Source: Mucilaginibacter sp. OK283
GTDB taxonomy: Bacteria > Bacteroidota > Bacteroidia > Sphingobacteriales > Sphingobacteriaceae
Direction of reading: 5' to 3'
Assembly (NCBI RefSeq): GCF_900110415.1
Contig: NZ_FODR01000001.1
Span: forward strand, 62,001 to 126,000
DNA: 64,000 bases
A program made the translations under genes and the position numbers. Numbering within the stretch: the first letter of the stretch is position 1; every line of letters starts with the position of its first letter. This document shows, one piece after another, positions 48,390 to 56,946 of this stretch. Under the pieces are notes generated by a model. It searched no databases. It had not been told where the DNA came from and saw nothing but the letters and a program-made list of their open reading frames with translations.

Positions 48390-49775
48390 TTACTCTTCGC
48401 CCTGGTGTTTTTCCTGCCATTGCCTGGTGAACGATTTTTCGGCAACTTCAGGCATTTTCCTTAAATGACCCCAGGTATTTTTAAAGAAAAAACGAAGGAA
48501 GAAGTTTTTCATTTTACCGCCAAAAAAATCTGTCATGCTGCGTTTCAGCATTCCTTTTTTCCAGATGGCCCAACCCCAGCGCTCCTTAGTGGTTACTAAG
48601 CCACCGTTGACTGCATCGCGGCGGTTAAGCAGCAGCATTTTGTGGATATCTATCTTAACCGGGCAAACCTCGGTGCAACGGCCGCAAAGGCTTGATGCGT
48701 AGCTTAGGTGTTTAAACTCCTCCATGCCGTCGGTATGCGGCGTTATAATAGCGCCAATAGGGCCACTGTAAGTAGTATTGTAAGTGTGGCCACCAACATT
48801 CTGGTAAACCGGGCATACATTGAGGCAGGCCCCACACCGGATGCAATATAAGCCCTGGCGTTGCTCTTTTTGGGCCAGCAGGTTGGTGCGGCCGTTATCA
48901 AGCAGTACCACGTACATTTCTTCGGGCCCATCGGTTTCATTAGCCTGGCGCGGGCCGTTTAATATGGTATTGTAAACGGTAAGGTTTTGCCCCGTGCCGT
49001 GCGTTGACAGCATTGGCCAAAATAAGTCAAGATCGGTTATAGAGGGGATAACTTTTTCTATACCCACCACCGCAATATGAATTTTCGGGAATGTGGTACA
49101 TAAACGGGCATTTCCTTCATTTTCGCTGATGGCCACACTGCCAGTGTCGGCCAGCAGGAAGTTGGCGCCGGTTATGCCAACATCGGCCAGCAGGTATTTG
49201 TCCCGCAGTAATTCCCGTGCTTTGAGGGTTAACTCTTCGGCTGTGGCATCTAAAGGAGTACCGAAATGCTGATTGAATAGTTTGGCAATATCCTCCTTGC
49301 TCAGGTGCATTGCCGGGGTAACAATATGGTAAGGCGTTTGCCCTAAAAGCTGTACAATGTATTCGCCAAGGTCGGTTTCTAATGATTCAATGTGGTTTTC
49401 TTTCAAAAATTCATTCAGATGAATTTCTTCAGTTACCATCGATTTGGATTTTACAACCGTTTTGGCCTTTGCTTTTTGAATGATGTTCAGGATTTCGCGG
49501 TTGGCCTCTTCGGCGTCATTAGCCCAGATAACCTTGCCGCCCCTACGCTGGAAATTGGCTTCAAACTCGGGCAAAAATTTGTCCAGGTTTTCCATCACCT
49601 TCCACTTGATCACATGGCCCTTTTTCTTGGCGTTATCCAGATTTGCTATGCGCGATATGCCGCTTGCTGCAGCCACGTTGTACTTATCAATGCTGTTATT
49701 GATAATACGGCGGTGGTCTGCATCAAATACCTTCTCCGCAGATGCAACCAAAAATTCCTCGGCAGTGCTTCCCAT
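48390..49775 (-). CDS. LutB-like iron-sulfur protein
   Basis: About 461 residues of the LutB/YkgF type. The N-terminal domain resembles LutC/YkgG (LUD fold). Two ferredoxin-like 4Fe-4S motifs follow: CIRCGACLNVCPVYQ and CGRCTEVCPVKID. The complex LutABC oxidises L-lactate to pyruvate. Here neither lutA nor lutC lies next to it in this window, so its partners must be elsewhere. ATG at 49775 (MGSTAEEFLV) is preferred; the reading from 49895 adds 40 residues unlike the family. Confidence 0.88.
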   Translation of the reverse strand: MGSTAEEFLVASAEKVFDADHRRIINNSIDKYNVAAASGISRIANLDNAKKKGHVIKWKVMENLDKFLPEFEANFQRRGGKVIWANDAEEANREILNIIQKAKAKTVVKSKSMVTEEIHLNEFLKENHIESLETDLGEYIVQLLGQTPYHIVTPAMHLSKEDIAKLFNQHFGTPLDATAEELTLKARELLRDKYLLADVGITGANFLLADTGSVAISENEGNARLCTTFPKIHIAVVGIEKVIPSITDLDLFWPMLSTHGTGQNLTVYNTILNGPRQANETDGPEEMYVVLLDNGRTNLLAQKEQRQGLYCIRCGACLNVCPVYQNVGGHTYNTTYSGPIGAIITPHTDGMEEFKHLSYASSLCGRCTEVCPVKIDIHKMLLLNRRDAVNGGLVTTKERWGWAIWKKGMLKRSMTDFFGGKMKNFFLRFFFKNTWGHLRKMPEVAEKSFTRQWQEKHQGEE

Positions 49776-49878
49776 ATATGCGAATTTAGGGATTTTAGTG
49801 AGAAGTTGGTTTATTGGGTTGAATAAGTTGATTGAGTTGAATAGGTTAACCGGGAATTTGTAAAGGAAATTTTCCGTT

Positions 49879-49918
49879 AAAACAAAACGAGGCACAAATT
49901 TGCACCTCGTTTTGTTTT
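49879..49918 (-). terminator. Two-way terminator between the M28 peptidase and lutB
   Basis: A perfect 14-base stem, AAAACAAAACGAGG (49879-49892) and CCTCGTTTTGTTTT (49905-49918), with a 12-base loop. A-rich and T-rich arms on both sides make it work in both directions. It ends the leftward M28 peptidase transcript before lutB. Confidence 0.82.
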
Positions 49919-49958
49919 GAATAGTGGTTTTTCAACCCAATCAACCACTCACCATTCA

Positions 49959-51506
49959 CTATTTAGCTCCATCAACAACCGGTTTTTTATCACGATTGGC
50001 TAACTCCCAACCTGTGTAAAATACCAATTGCGCGCGTTTGGCCAGTAGCGGGAAGTTAATTTTACTTACTTCATCGCCTGGCTGATGATAATCAGCATGT
50101 ACGCCGTTGAAGTAGAAAATAATTGGCACGCCATGTTTTGCAAAGTTGTAATGATCGCTTCGGTAGTAAAAACGGTTAGGATCATTAGGGTCATCATATT
50201 TGTAATCCAATTTCAGGTGGGTGTAAGTATTGTTTGCCTTTTCGCCAATATCGTGCAACTCCTTGCTCAACATAGCCGAGCCGATAGAATATACATAATT
50301 TGCAGAATCGGATTTGCCGATGTACTCTTCGCCTACGCGGCCAATCATATCAACATTTAAATCGGTAATGGTATTGGCCAACGGATAAATAGGATGATCG
50401 GTATAGTATTCAGAGCCTAAAAGACCTTTCTCTTCACCAACATTACCTAAAAATAAAACACTGCGGCGTGGGCCATGGCCATCCTTTTTAGCTTTTGAAA
50501 ACGCCCGTGCAATTTCAAGAATGCCTGTAGTGCCCGATCCATCGTCATCTGCACCATTATTTACCTTGTCTTTAGCATTTGGATCAGTTTCTAATCCAAT
50601 GTGGTCATAATGGGCCGAAAATACCAGCACTTCATCTTTTAAATCGGTGCCTGGCATAAACCCTACAACGTCAACGGCTTTAACATCGGTGCGCTCATTT
50701 GAAAAATTGGCTGTAAAATCAGCCTTTGCGGTTACAACAGGTGTAGTGGCTGCTGCGGTTTTTAAATCGCCGTAAGTTTTTCCTGTTGATTTCACCAATT
50801 CATCAGCTATCGCTGTAGTTACATGAAAAACAGGCACACCGGCGTTGGCTTTGGCTGCGTCTTCTTTAATAGTTAAACGCGGGCTTGCGATGCTTCTGCC
50901 AAAACGTTTAAGTAAAGCAGTTAAATCGCCGTTGGCGGCCAAAATAATCGCGGGTTTTTTGCTTTGCAGGTTGGCAAACACTTTTAAACGGGCGGTGGTC
51001 ATGCGTACGGCCACATTTGGTGTTTTACCTTCTTCGGGTTTGTCCTCGTTTATCCACAACACAACTTTGCCTGCAAGATCGGTTGATCCAATTTCGCTTT
51101 CTGTGCCGAAGCCTACAAATACTACTTCGCTGCCGCTTACATTTTTATCGGGCACAGTGCCGTTAGGTATAAAATCCTGCCCTAAAACAAATGGTTTGCC
51201 ATTAACGGTAAATGCCGATACTTTTAGCGCGCTTTGTACCAGGGGTACGTTAAAGAAATACGATCCGTTTACCGGGGCCTGCAATCCTAATTTTTTAAAT
51301 TCGCCCGCTATGTAGTTTGCGGCTTTCTCGGCACCAGGCTTGCCGGTTTCCCGGCCTTCAAATTCGTCGGACGCCAGGATACTTAAGTGTTTTTTGGCGT
51401 CCTCGGCCGTAATCAGCTTCCCGTACTTCATGGCAGTAGGGTTTTGCTGTGCACAGGCACTTACCGCAATCGCTGCGGAAAACGCCAGTAATGTTACTTT
51501 TTTCAT
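49959..51506 (-). CDS. M28 family metallopeptidase, secreted
   Basis: A 515-residue zinc aminopeptidase/carboxypeptidase with a signal peptide that ends in AVSACAQ, so it may be a lipoprotein. A PA-like insertion (about residues 100-270) precedes the catalytic core. Zinc ligands are visible in SAHYDHIG, NGADDDGSGT, GEEKGLLGSEYY, DMIGR and YRSDHYNFAKHG. It removes N-terminal residues from peptides in the periplasm. It is a single gene. Confidence 0.92.
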   Translation of the reverse strand: MKKVTLLAFSAAIAVSACAQQNPTAMKYGKLITAEDAKKHLSILASDEFEGRETGKPGAEKAANYIAGEFKKLGLQAPVNGSYFFNVPLVQSALKVSAFTVNGKPFVLGQDFIPNGTVPDKNVSGSEVVFVGFGTESEIGSTDLAGKVVLWINEDKPEEGKTPNVAVRMTTARLKVFANLQSKKPAIILAANGDLTALLKRFGRSIASPRLTIKEDAAKANAGVPVFHVTTAIADELVKSTGKTYGDLKTAAATTPVVTAKADFTANFSNERTDVKAVDVVGFMPGTDLKDEVLVFSAHYDHIGLETDPNAKDKVNNGADDDGSGTTGILEIARAFSKAKKDGHGPRRSVLFLGNVGEEKGLLGSEYYTDHPIYPLANTITDLNVDMIGRVGEEYIGKSDSANYVYSIGSAMLSKELHDIGEKANNTYTHLKLDYKYDDPNDPNRFYYRSDHYNFAKHGVPIIFYFNGVHADYHQPGDEVSKINFPLLAKRAQLVFYTGWELANRDKKPVVDGAK

Positions 51507-51663
51507 GTATAGTAATTAATTAAGTCAGTTTCTTTTTTAGTATCAAGTAGCAAGTATCAAGACTGCTGCACAGGAATGAAAGGAATGAGTTGTAGCCCAG
51601 GGTGTTTTCTACCTTTCGCCTTTTACCTTTACCCTTTCGCCTAATTTACCTTTTCGCTTAAAA
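51507..51663. repeat. Intergenic region with simple repeats
   Basis: A 157-base gap between rpiB and the peptidase. It contains AGTATCAAGTAGCAAGTATC and pyrimidine-rich units such as TTTCGCCTTTTACCTTTACC. It is another case of degenerate simple repeats between genes. No gene was seen. Confidence 0.4.
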
Positions 51664-52098
51664 TTAGCAGGAAATTTTCCCTACCCTGGTAGCGTGGCGG
51701 CCGCCTTCAAATTCGGTGGTGAAAAATGCTTCAATAATTTTTTTAGCTTCATCAATGCTGATGAAGCGGGCGGGGATACATACAATATTGGTGTTATTGT
51801 GACTACGGGCCAGAACAGCAAGTTCTTCGTTCCAGCAGATGGCGGCTCGGATGCCCTGGTGTTTGTTGGCTGTAATGGCTACACCGTTTGCGCTGCCGCA
51901 AACCAGGATCCCCAAATCGCATTCGCCACTTTCAACTGCCGATGCTACGGGGTGCGCAAAATCGGGGTAATCAACAGAGGTATTGGAATAGGTGCCAAAA
52001 TCTTTTAACTGATCAGCCGGAATATCGGCGGATAAAGCTTGTTTATAATCAAAGCCGGCATGATCGGCACCAATAGCAATTTTAAGTCCTTTTTTCAT
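51664..52098 (-). CDS. rpiB: Ribose-5-phosphate isomerase B
   Basis: A 144-residue RpiB, which interconverts ribose 5-phosphate and ribulose 5-phosphate. The family start is MKKGLKIAIGADHAG, with the catalytic Cys in GILVCGSANG and the phosphate-binding His-Asn in ARSHNNTN. ATG at 52098 is chosen; the longer frame from 52137 would add 13 residues unlike the family. The length fits. Confidence 0.95.
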   Translation of the reverse strand: MKKGLKIAIGADHAGFDYKQALSADIPADQLKDFGTYSNTSVDYPDFAHPVASAVESGECDLGILVCGSANGVAITANKHQGIRAAICWNEELAVLARSHNNTNIVCIPARFISIDEAKKIIEAFFTTEFEGGRHATRVGKISC

Positions 52099-52139
52099 CG
52101 TTAATAGTGTTTTTGCAAAGTTGCAATAAATGTGCAAAT

Positions 52140-52310
52140 TTCAAATGCGCGGATATACAGATTATTGGGGGATGTGAGGATTGTTACAAAGCTGCGTTAA
52201 ATGTGCAGATTAACTTCGTTGAGGGCTTCGCCGTTTCAGGTGTGCAGATTAACTTTATTGGGGGCTGGGCCGTTTTGGATGTAGATCGGTATACCCAGTT
52301 GCTATAATTG
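52140..52310. repeat. 39-base tandem repeat (GTGCAGATTAAC unit) next to bshA
   Basis: GTGCAGATTAACTT recurs at 52203 and 52242, exactly 39 bases (13 codons) apart, and a third degenerate unit follows at 52281. In frame on the plus strand the units read VQINFVEGFAVSG and VQINFIGGWAVLD. An inverted copy lies on the other side of bshA at about 53680-53740. The reading frame stays open across the units, but no start signal is convincing. Confidence 0.6.
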
Positions 52311-52328
52311 CGCAATAGTGGTGCAAAG

Positions 52329-52347
52329 CCCTCTCCATTGGAGAGGG
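52329..52347. repeat. Short palindrome at the end of bshA
   Basis: CCCTCTCC and GGAGAGGG form an 8-base stem with a three-base loop (ATT), followed by TTGGGTGAGG. It lies 18 bases after the bshA stop on the opposite reading. The layout resembles the arms of the CCCCCTGAAGGGGG elements. It has no T-run. Confidence 0.6.
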
Positions 52348-52364
52348 TTGGGTGAGGAAGCTCT

Positions 52365-53507
52365 TTATATCGCCTTATCCTTGCAGCGTTCTACCACTTC
52401 AATGTAGTAATTTTCATAAAGCGGGAGTATGGTGGCCAGGTCGAATTGTTTGGCGCGGGCAAGGGCGTTGTTTTTAAAGGTTTCCAGGCGGGCTTCATCT
52501 TCCAGGATGTATATCGCCCGTTCGGCCATACCGTCTACGTCGCCTACATTGTTCAAAAAGCCGGTTTCGCCGTCAACATTCAACTCCGGTAAACCGCCGG
52601 CGTTACTGCTGATAACTGGTACCTTACATGCCATGGCCTCCAGTGCTGCCAAACCAAAACTCTCGGATTGTGACGGCATCAGGAATAAATCAGCTACAGA
52701 TAGAATTTCCTCAATGGCATCCTGCTTGCCTAAAAAGCGTACATTATCGGTAACACCCAGATCGCGGCATAACTGCTCGCAGCCCGAACGTTCGGGACCA
52801 TCGCCCACCATAAGCAATTTTGAGGGGATGGTTTTAACCACCTGGGCAAATATTTTCACCACATCTTCGGTGCGCTTTACCTTGCGGAAGTTGGAGGTAT
52901 GCACCAGTATCTTTTCGCCCGAAGGGGCTATTGCCTTTTTAAAGTGGTCTTTTGCTTTAAGGCTAAAACGGTTTAGGTCGATAAAGTTTGGGATTACTTT
53001 AATATCATTCTCTATCTCAAAAAACTGATAAGTGTCCTCTCTCAGGTTTTGCGATACGGCTGTTACTCCGTCAGACTTGTTGATGGAGAAGGTAACCACC
53101 GGTTTAAAAGTACGGTCTTTGCCAACCAGCGTAATATCGGTACCGTGCAGTGTTGTAACTACGGGTATGTAAATGCCATAAGTGGCCAGGATTTGTTTGG
53201 CCATAAACGCAGCCGATGCATGCGGAATAGCGTAGTGCACATGCAGTATATCAAGTTGCTCGTGGCGTACCACATCAACCAAACGACTGGCCAGCGCCAG
53301 CTCATACGGCGGAAAATCAAACAGCGGATAATTGCTTACCGATACCTCGTGATAAAACAGGTTTTCGGAAAAAAGGTCTAACCGTGCGGGCTGGTTATAG
53401 GTAACAAAATGTACCTGGTGTCCCCGGTCTGCAAGGGCTTTACCAAGTTCTGTAGCAACAACTCCGCTTCCGCCAAAGGTTGGGTAACAAACAATTCCGA
53501 TCTTCAT
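52365..53507 (-). CDS. bshA: N-acetyl-alpha-D-glucosaminyl L-malate synthase (bacillithiol)
   Basis: A 380-residue GT4 enzyme that joins UDP-GlcNAc and L-malate, the first step of bacillithiol. It opens with MKIGIVCYPTFGGSGVVATE and has HVHYAIPHASAAFMAKQIL near residue 94; both are typical of BshA. The donor-binding segment reads SQSESFGLAALEAMA. Bacillithiol genes are common in Bacteroidota. No bshB or bshC is near. Confidence 0.95.
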   Translation of the reverse strand: MKIGIVCYPTFGGSGVVATELGKALADRGHQVHFVTYNQPARLDLFSENLFYHEVSVSNYPLFDFPPYELALASRLVDVVRHEQLDILHVHYAIPHASAAFMAKQILATYGIYIPVVTTLHGTDITLVGKDRTFKPVVTFSINKSDGVTAVSQNLREDTYQFFEIENDIKVIPNFIDLNRFSLKAKDHFKKAIAPSGEKILVHTSNFRKVKRTEDVVKIFAQVVKTIPSKLLMVGDGPERSGCEQLCRDLGVTDNVRFLGKQDAIEEILSVADLFLMPSQSESFGLAALEAMACKVPVISSNAGGLPELNVDGETGFLNNVGDVDGMAERAIYILEDEARLETFKNNALARAKQFDLATILPLYENYYIEVVERCKDKAI

Positions 53508-53620
53508 TGATGAGGGATAATTATCCGCAAGTTTAACAGCAATTTATGGCAAATGTGTTAACACTGTGTAAAATGATTTTGAATTTCGAAAGTTGGATTT
53601 TGCCTGTTATTGCAACTGCG

Positions 53621-53731
53621 CTACCTAATCAACGCCGCTTTTTTCGCCGCTGATTTTTGTTCCGAAACCGGCACATCATCAATTATCTGCACATCTGAAA
53701 CAGCGAAGCCCTCAACCAAGTTAATCCGCAT
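53621..53731 (-). CDS. Possible 36-residue peptide after the TPR gene
   Basis: An ATG at 53731, just 11 bases after the TPR gene stop, opens a frame ending at 53621. It begins MRINLVEGFAVSD and continues VQIIDDVP, ending in a lysine-rich tail (KSAAKKAALIR). The first half matches the 13-residue repeat translated at 52200-52280. It may be a small protein or only the open frame of a repeat. I lean to the latter. Confidence 0.3.
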   Translation of the reverse strand: MRINLVEGFAVSDVQIIDDVPVSEQKSAAKKAALIR

Positions 53732-53741
53732 ATCTGTACAC

Positions 53742-55145
53742 CTACTTCGTATACCTGTTAATAATATCCACAATCACTTTGTTTTTTTGTAATTGAGGCA
53801 GATAATCAAATAAAATATAGTGCTTTTCCGGGTCGCTGGTCAGGGCCATTTCCAGGTGGTTTAGCGCCTCGTTGTATTCGCCTTTGGCAAACAGGTAGGC
53901 AACCATCCTGTAGTATAACTCTGCAGCTTCGGGGTTGTTTTTTATAGCTTGTGATATAATCTCGATAGCGCCAACCAATCGCTGCTGCTCATACAGTATA
54001 GACGAGTAATCCAGCCAGGCATCAATATCCAGCGGGTTTAGTTCAACCACCTTTTCATAGGCCTGTTCGGCTTCGGTCATGTGGCCCAGTTTATACTCGG
54101 CATCGGCAATGGCAAACCAGTAGTCGGCATTGGCAATATCCAAATCAAGCGCTTTTTTGTAAAAATGCAGTGCCTCAAAATAGCGTTCTTCAAAGTCAAG
54201 CGTAACCCCGATACCAAACCAGGCATCTGCCAGTTTAGGGTCCATTTTTACCGACTTTTTATAAAAAGCCCGTGCATCATCCATTTGCTCCAGTTTTTCG
54301 TAGCACTCGCCTATGGCGCAATAAGTATCGGCATTGGGTTGCTCGTACTCAAAGGTGTGGCGGTACACTTCAATAGCTTCGGCATATTTTTCCAGGTTAA
54401 CCAGGGCGTTACCCTTGTTAAAGTAGGCCGATGCAAAGCTATCCTTAATCAGGATGGCATAGTCATACGCATCAATAGCTTTTTCAAACAAACTTAGTTT
54501 GGTATAGGCGTTGCCCAGGTTGTACCAGGCGGCATAGCTATAAGGCTCGTTATCGATGTATTGCTGGTAAAACTGCACGCTTTCCTGCTGGTTGTCCATT
54601 ACATCGTAGCAAAAAGCCAATTCGTAAAGGGCATCCTGGTTTTCCATATTTTGCTTAAGGCAAAGCTTAAGATAACTTATGGCGGTGTCATAATCGCCCA
54701 TGTTTTGGTAAACGTAGGCTATGTGTAGCAGTATTTCGTCGGTTTCTTCGGCCAGGCCAAGGGCTTTTTCGTAATTCTCCAGGGCCTCGCTAAAGCGCTC
54801 CATACTCTCGTACAGGTTACCGCGAATAATGTAAATATCGGCATCAGAGGCCTCCAGCATGGCTGCTTTTTCAAGCGCGGCAAAAGCTTCGGGCACCTTA
54901 TTGCCTACTACCAGCAACTGGGCCTGCTTAATTAAAAATACTGCTGCAAAAGGGTGCTGATTGCGCGCATACTCTGCTACCTGTAGCGCCCTGGCCGGAT
55001 CATTCTTTTCGATGTAATAGTCGATAATGTTCTCAAACGCCTGGGCATCAAAAAAGTACTGGTCTTGATTTCGAATCATTTCCTCGTACCGTTCTACCGA
55101 AAATTTGGGATCTTCAGTAAAACCAAATTCAAATTCTTCTTCCAT
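53742..55145 (-). CDS. TPR-repeat protein
   Basis: A 467-residue acidic protein made almost entirely of about twelve tetratricopeptide repeats, seen as AIDAYDYAILIKDSFASAYF, AWYNLGNAYTKLS and ADAWFGIGVTLDFEERYFEA. No signal peptide or catalytic domain is visible, so it is a cytoplasmic scaffold for other proteins. Its partners are unknown. It lies alone upstream of the bshA region. Confidence 0.92.
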   Translation of the reverse strand: MEEEFEFGFTEDPKFSVERYEEMIRNQDQYFFDAQAFENIIDYYIEKNDPARALQVAEYARNQHPFAAVFLIKQAQLLVVGNKVPEAFAALEKAAMLEASDADIYIIRGNLYESMERFSEALENYEKALGLAEETDEILLHIAYVYQNMGDYDTAISYLKLCLKQNMENQDALYELAFCYDVMDNQQESVQFYQQYIDNEPYSYAAWYNLGNAYTKLSLFEKAIDAYDYAILIKDSFASAYFNKGNALVNLEKYAEAIEVYRHTFEYEQPNADTYCAIGECYEKLEQMDDARAFYKKSVKMDPKLADAWFGIGVTLDFEERYFEALHFYKKALDLDIANADYWFAIADAEYKLGHMTEAEQAYEKVVELNPLDIDAWLDYSSILYEQQRLVGAIEIISQAIKNNPEAAELYYRMVAYLFAKGEYNEALNHLEMALTSDPEKHYILFDYLPQLQKNKVIVDIINRYTK

Positions 55146-55355
55146 TCAATTTTGTTTGCAGAACATCCGCTTTAGGTTAACAATTGTAATTGTCTTGTAA
55201 AGACTTATTGAAGTCAAAATACAAATAAGTAAGCAACCAATTTGCAAATAAGTTTTCAACATTCAAACATTGTTAACAACCGTTAATTACAAAGCATTGA
55301 TAATTAACAGTAATCATTATAAACCCGCAATTCAAAAAATTGCTTCAAAGATTTC

Positions 55356-55363
55356 TACCTTTG
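55356..55363 (+). promoter_or_regulatory. -7 promoter box of the aldehyde dehydrogenase gene
   Basis: TACCTTTG fits TAnnTTTG. Transcription would start near 55370, so the upstream in-frame start at 55340 cannot be used and ATG 55379 is right. The region 55146-55355 otherwise shows only AT-rich sequence. Confidence 0.55.
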
Positions 55364-55378
55364 GCAAAAGTAACAATT

Positions 55379-56920
55379 ATGGGCCTTGATATAACAGACA
55401 TTTTAAAACGTTTACATATAAACGATGTAAATGATGCTTTTAGTACAGGCAGCAACTGGGGCAGCAGCACCGGTGCAGCAATAAAAAATATTACATCGCC
55501 GGTTGACGGCCAAAAAATAGCTTCGGTTAAATTTGCTACCGAAGCCGATTATAACCAGGTAGTTGAGCAAGCTGCCGCAGCGTTTAAAGCATGGCGTACA
55601 ACGCCGGCGCCCAAACGCGGCGAGATTGTGCGCCAGATAGGCGAGGCCCTGCGCGCTAATAAACAGGACCTGGGTACCCTGGTATCTTACGAGATGGGTA
55701 AAAGCCTGCAGGAGGGCCTGGGCGAAGTGCAGGAAATGATTGATATTGCCGATTTTGCCGTAGGCCTGAGCCGTCAGTTGTACGGCTTAACCATGCACAG
55801 CGAAAGGCCTGAACACCGCATGTATGAGCAATACCACCCGCTGGGAATTGTAGGCATTATATCGGCCTTTAACTTCCCGGTAGCCGTTTGGAGCTGGAAC
55901 TCACTGCTGGCAATGGTTTGCGGCGATGTAAGTATATGGAAGCCATCTGAAAAAACACCGTTAACCGCTATTGCCTGCCAGCACATAGCGCAGGAGGTTT
56001 TAAAAAGAAACAACATAGCCGATGGCGTTTTGAATTTAATTAACGGCGACCGCAACATTGGAGAATTGATGGCCAATGACACCCGCATCCCGCTGGTATC
56101 GGCCACCGGATCAACCCGCATGGGTAAAGCTGTTGGCGCGGCAGTTGGCGCGCGGCTGGGCAAAAGCCTGCTGGAACTTGGTGGCAATAACTCTATCATC
56201 ATTACCGAAAATGCCGACCTGGATATGTCATTAATTGGTGCAGTTTTTGGCGCGGTTGGCACCGCCGGGCAGCGTTGTACCAGTACCCGAAGGCTCATCA
56301 TCCACGAAAGTGTTTACGATGCCTTTAAACAAAAACTGGTAAGCGCTTATGGCCAGATACGTATTGGCAACCCGCTGGATGAGCATAACCACATGGGGCC
56401 ACTTATTGATACCGATGCTGTTGCGCTTTACCTTGATTCGATTGAGAAATGTAAAGCCGAAGGCGGTAATTTTGTGGTAGAAGGCGGCAGGCTGGAGGGC
56501 GATGCCTATGCTTCGGGCTGCTACGTAAAACCTTGTATTGCCGAGGTAGAAAACCACTACAAAATTGTACAGCACGAAACCTTTGCCCCAATATTATACC
56601 TGATTAAATATTCAACCATCGGGGAGGCTGTTGAATTGCAAAATGGGGTTCCGCAAGGCTTATCATCGGCCATTATGACCAATAATTTACGCGAGGCAGA
56701 ACAATTTTTATCCTATGCTGGTTCTGATTGTGGAATTGCCAACGTAAACATTGGTACATCGGGTGCCGAAATTGGCGGCGCCTTTGGCGGCGAAAAAGAA
56801 ACCGGCGGCGGCCGCGAATCGGGATCTGATGCATGGAAAGTTTACATGAGGAGGCAAACCAATACTATTAATTATTCAAAAACGTTGCCTTTAGCCCAGG
56901 GGATCAAATTCGACCTCTAA
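55379..56920 (+). CDS. Aldehyde dehydrogenase, ALDH7-like
   Basis: About 513 residues, close to the aminoadipate-semialdehyde / piperideine-6-carboxylate dehydrogenase type. The NAD-binding and catalytic segments are visible: SAFNFPVAVWSWN near 155, LELGGNNSII with the general-base Glu, and GTAGQRCTSTRR with the catalytic Cys near residue 302. It oxidises an aldehyde to its acid, probably in lysine breakdown. It begins at ATG 55379. The serine protease gene follows after 26 bases on the same strand. Confidence 0.93.
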   Translation: MGLDITDILKRLHINDVNDAFSTGSNWGSSTGAAIKNITSPVDGQKIASVKFATEADYNQVVEQAAAAFKAWRTTPAPKRGEIVRQIGEALRANKQDLGTLVSYEMGKSLQEGLGEVQEMIDIADFAVGLSRQLYGLTMHSERPEHRMYEQYHPLGIVGIISAFNFPVAVWSWNSLLAMVCGDVSIWKPSEKTPLTAIACQHIAQEVLKRNNIADGVLNLINGDRNIGELMANDTRIPLVSATGSTRMGKAVGAAVGARLGKSLLELGGNNSIIITENADLDMSLIGAVFGAVGTAGQRCTSTRRLIIHESVYDAFKQKLVSAYGQIRIGNPLDEHNHMGPLIDTDAVALYLDSIEKCKAEGGNFVVEGGRLEGDAYASGCYVKPCIAEVENHYKIVQHETFAPILYLIKYSTIGEAVELQNGVPQGLSSAIMTNNLREAEQFLSYAGSDCGIANVNIGTSGAEIGGAFGGEKETGGGRESGSDAWKVYMRRQTNTINYSKTLPLAQGIKFDL

Positions 56921-56946
56921 TTTTTATTATTTTCTAATACTTGTAC

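Noticed and set aside
49776..49895. 40-residue extension of the LutB-like protein
   Set aside because: It is made of asparagine- and phenylalanine-rich simple-sequence translation (LFNSINLFNPINQ), from a TTGAATAG-type repeat.
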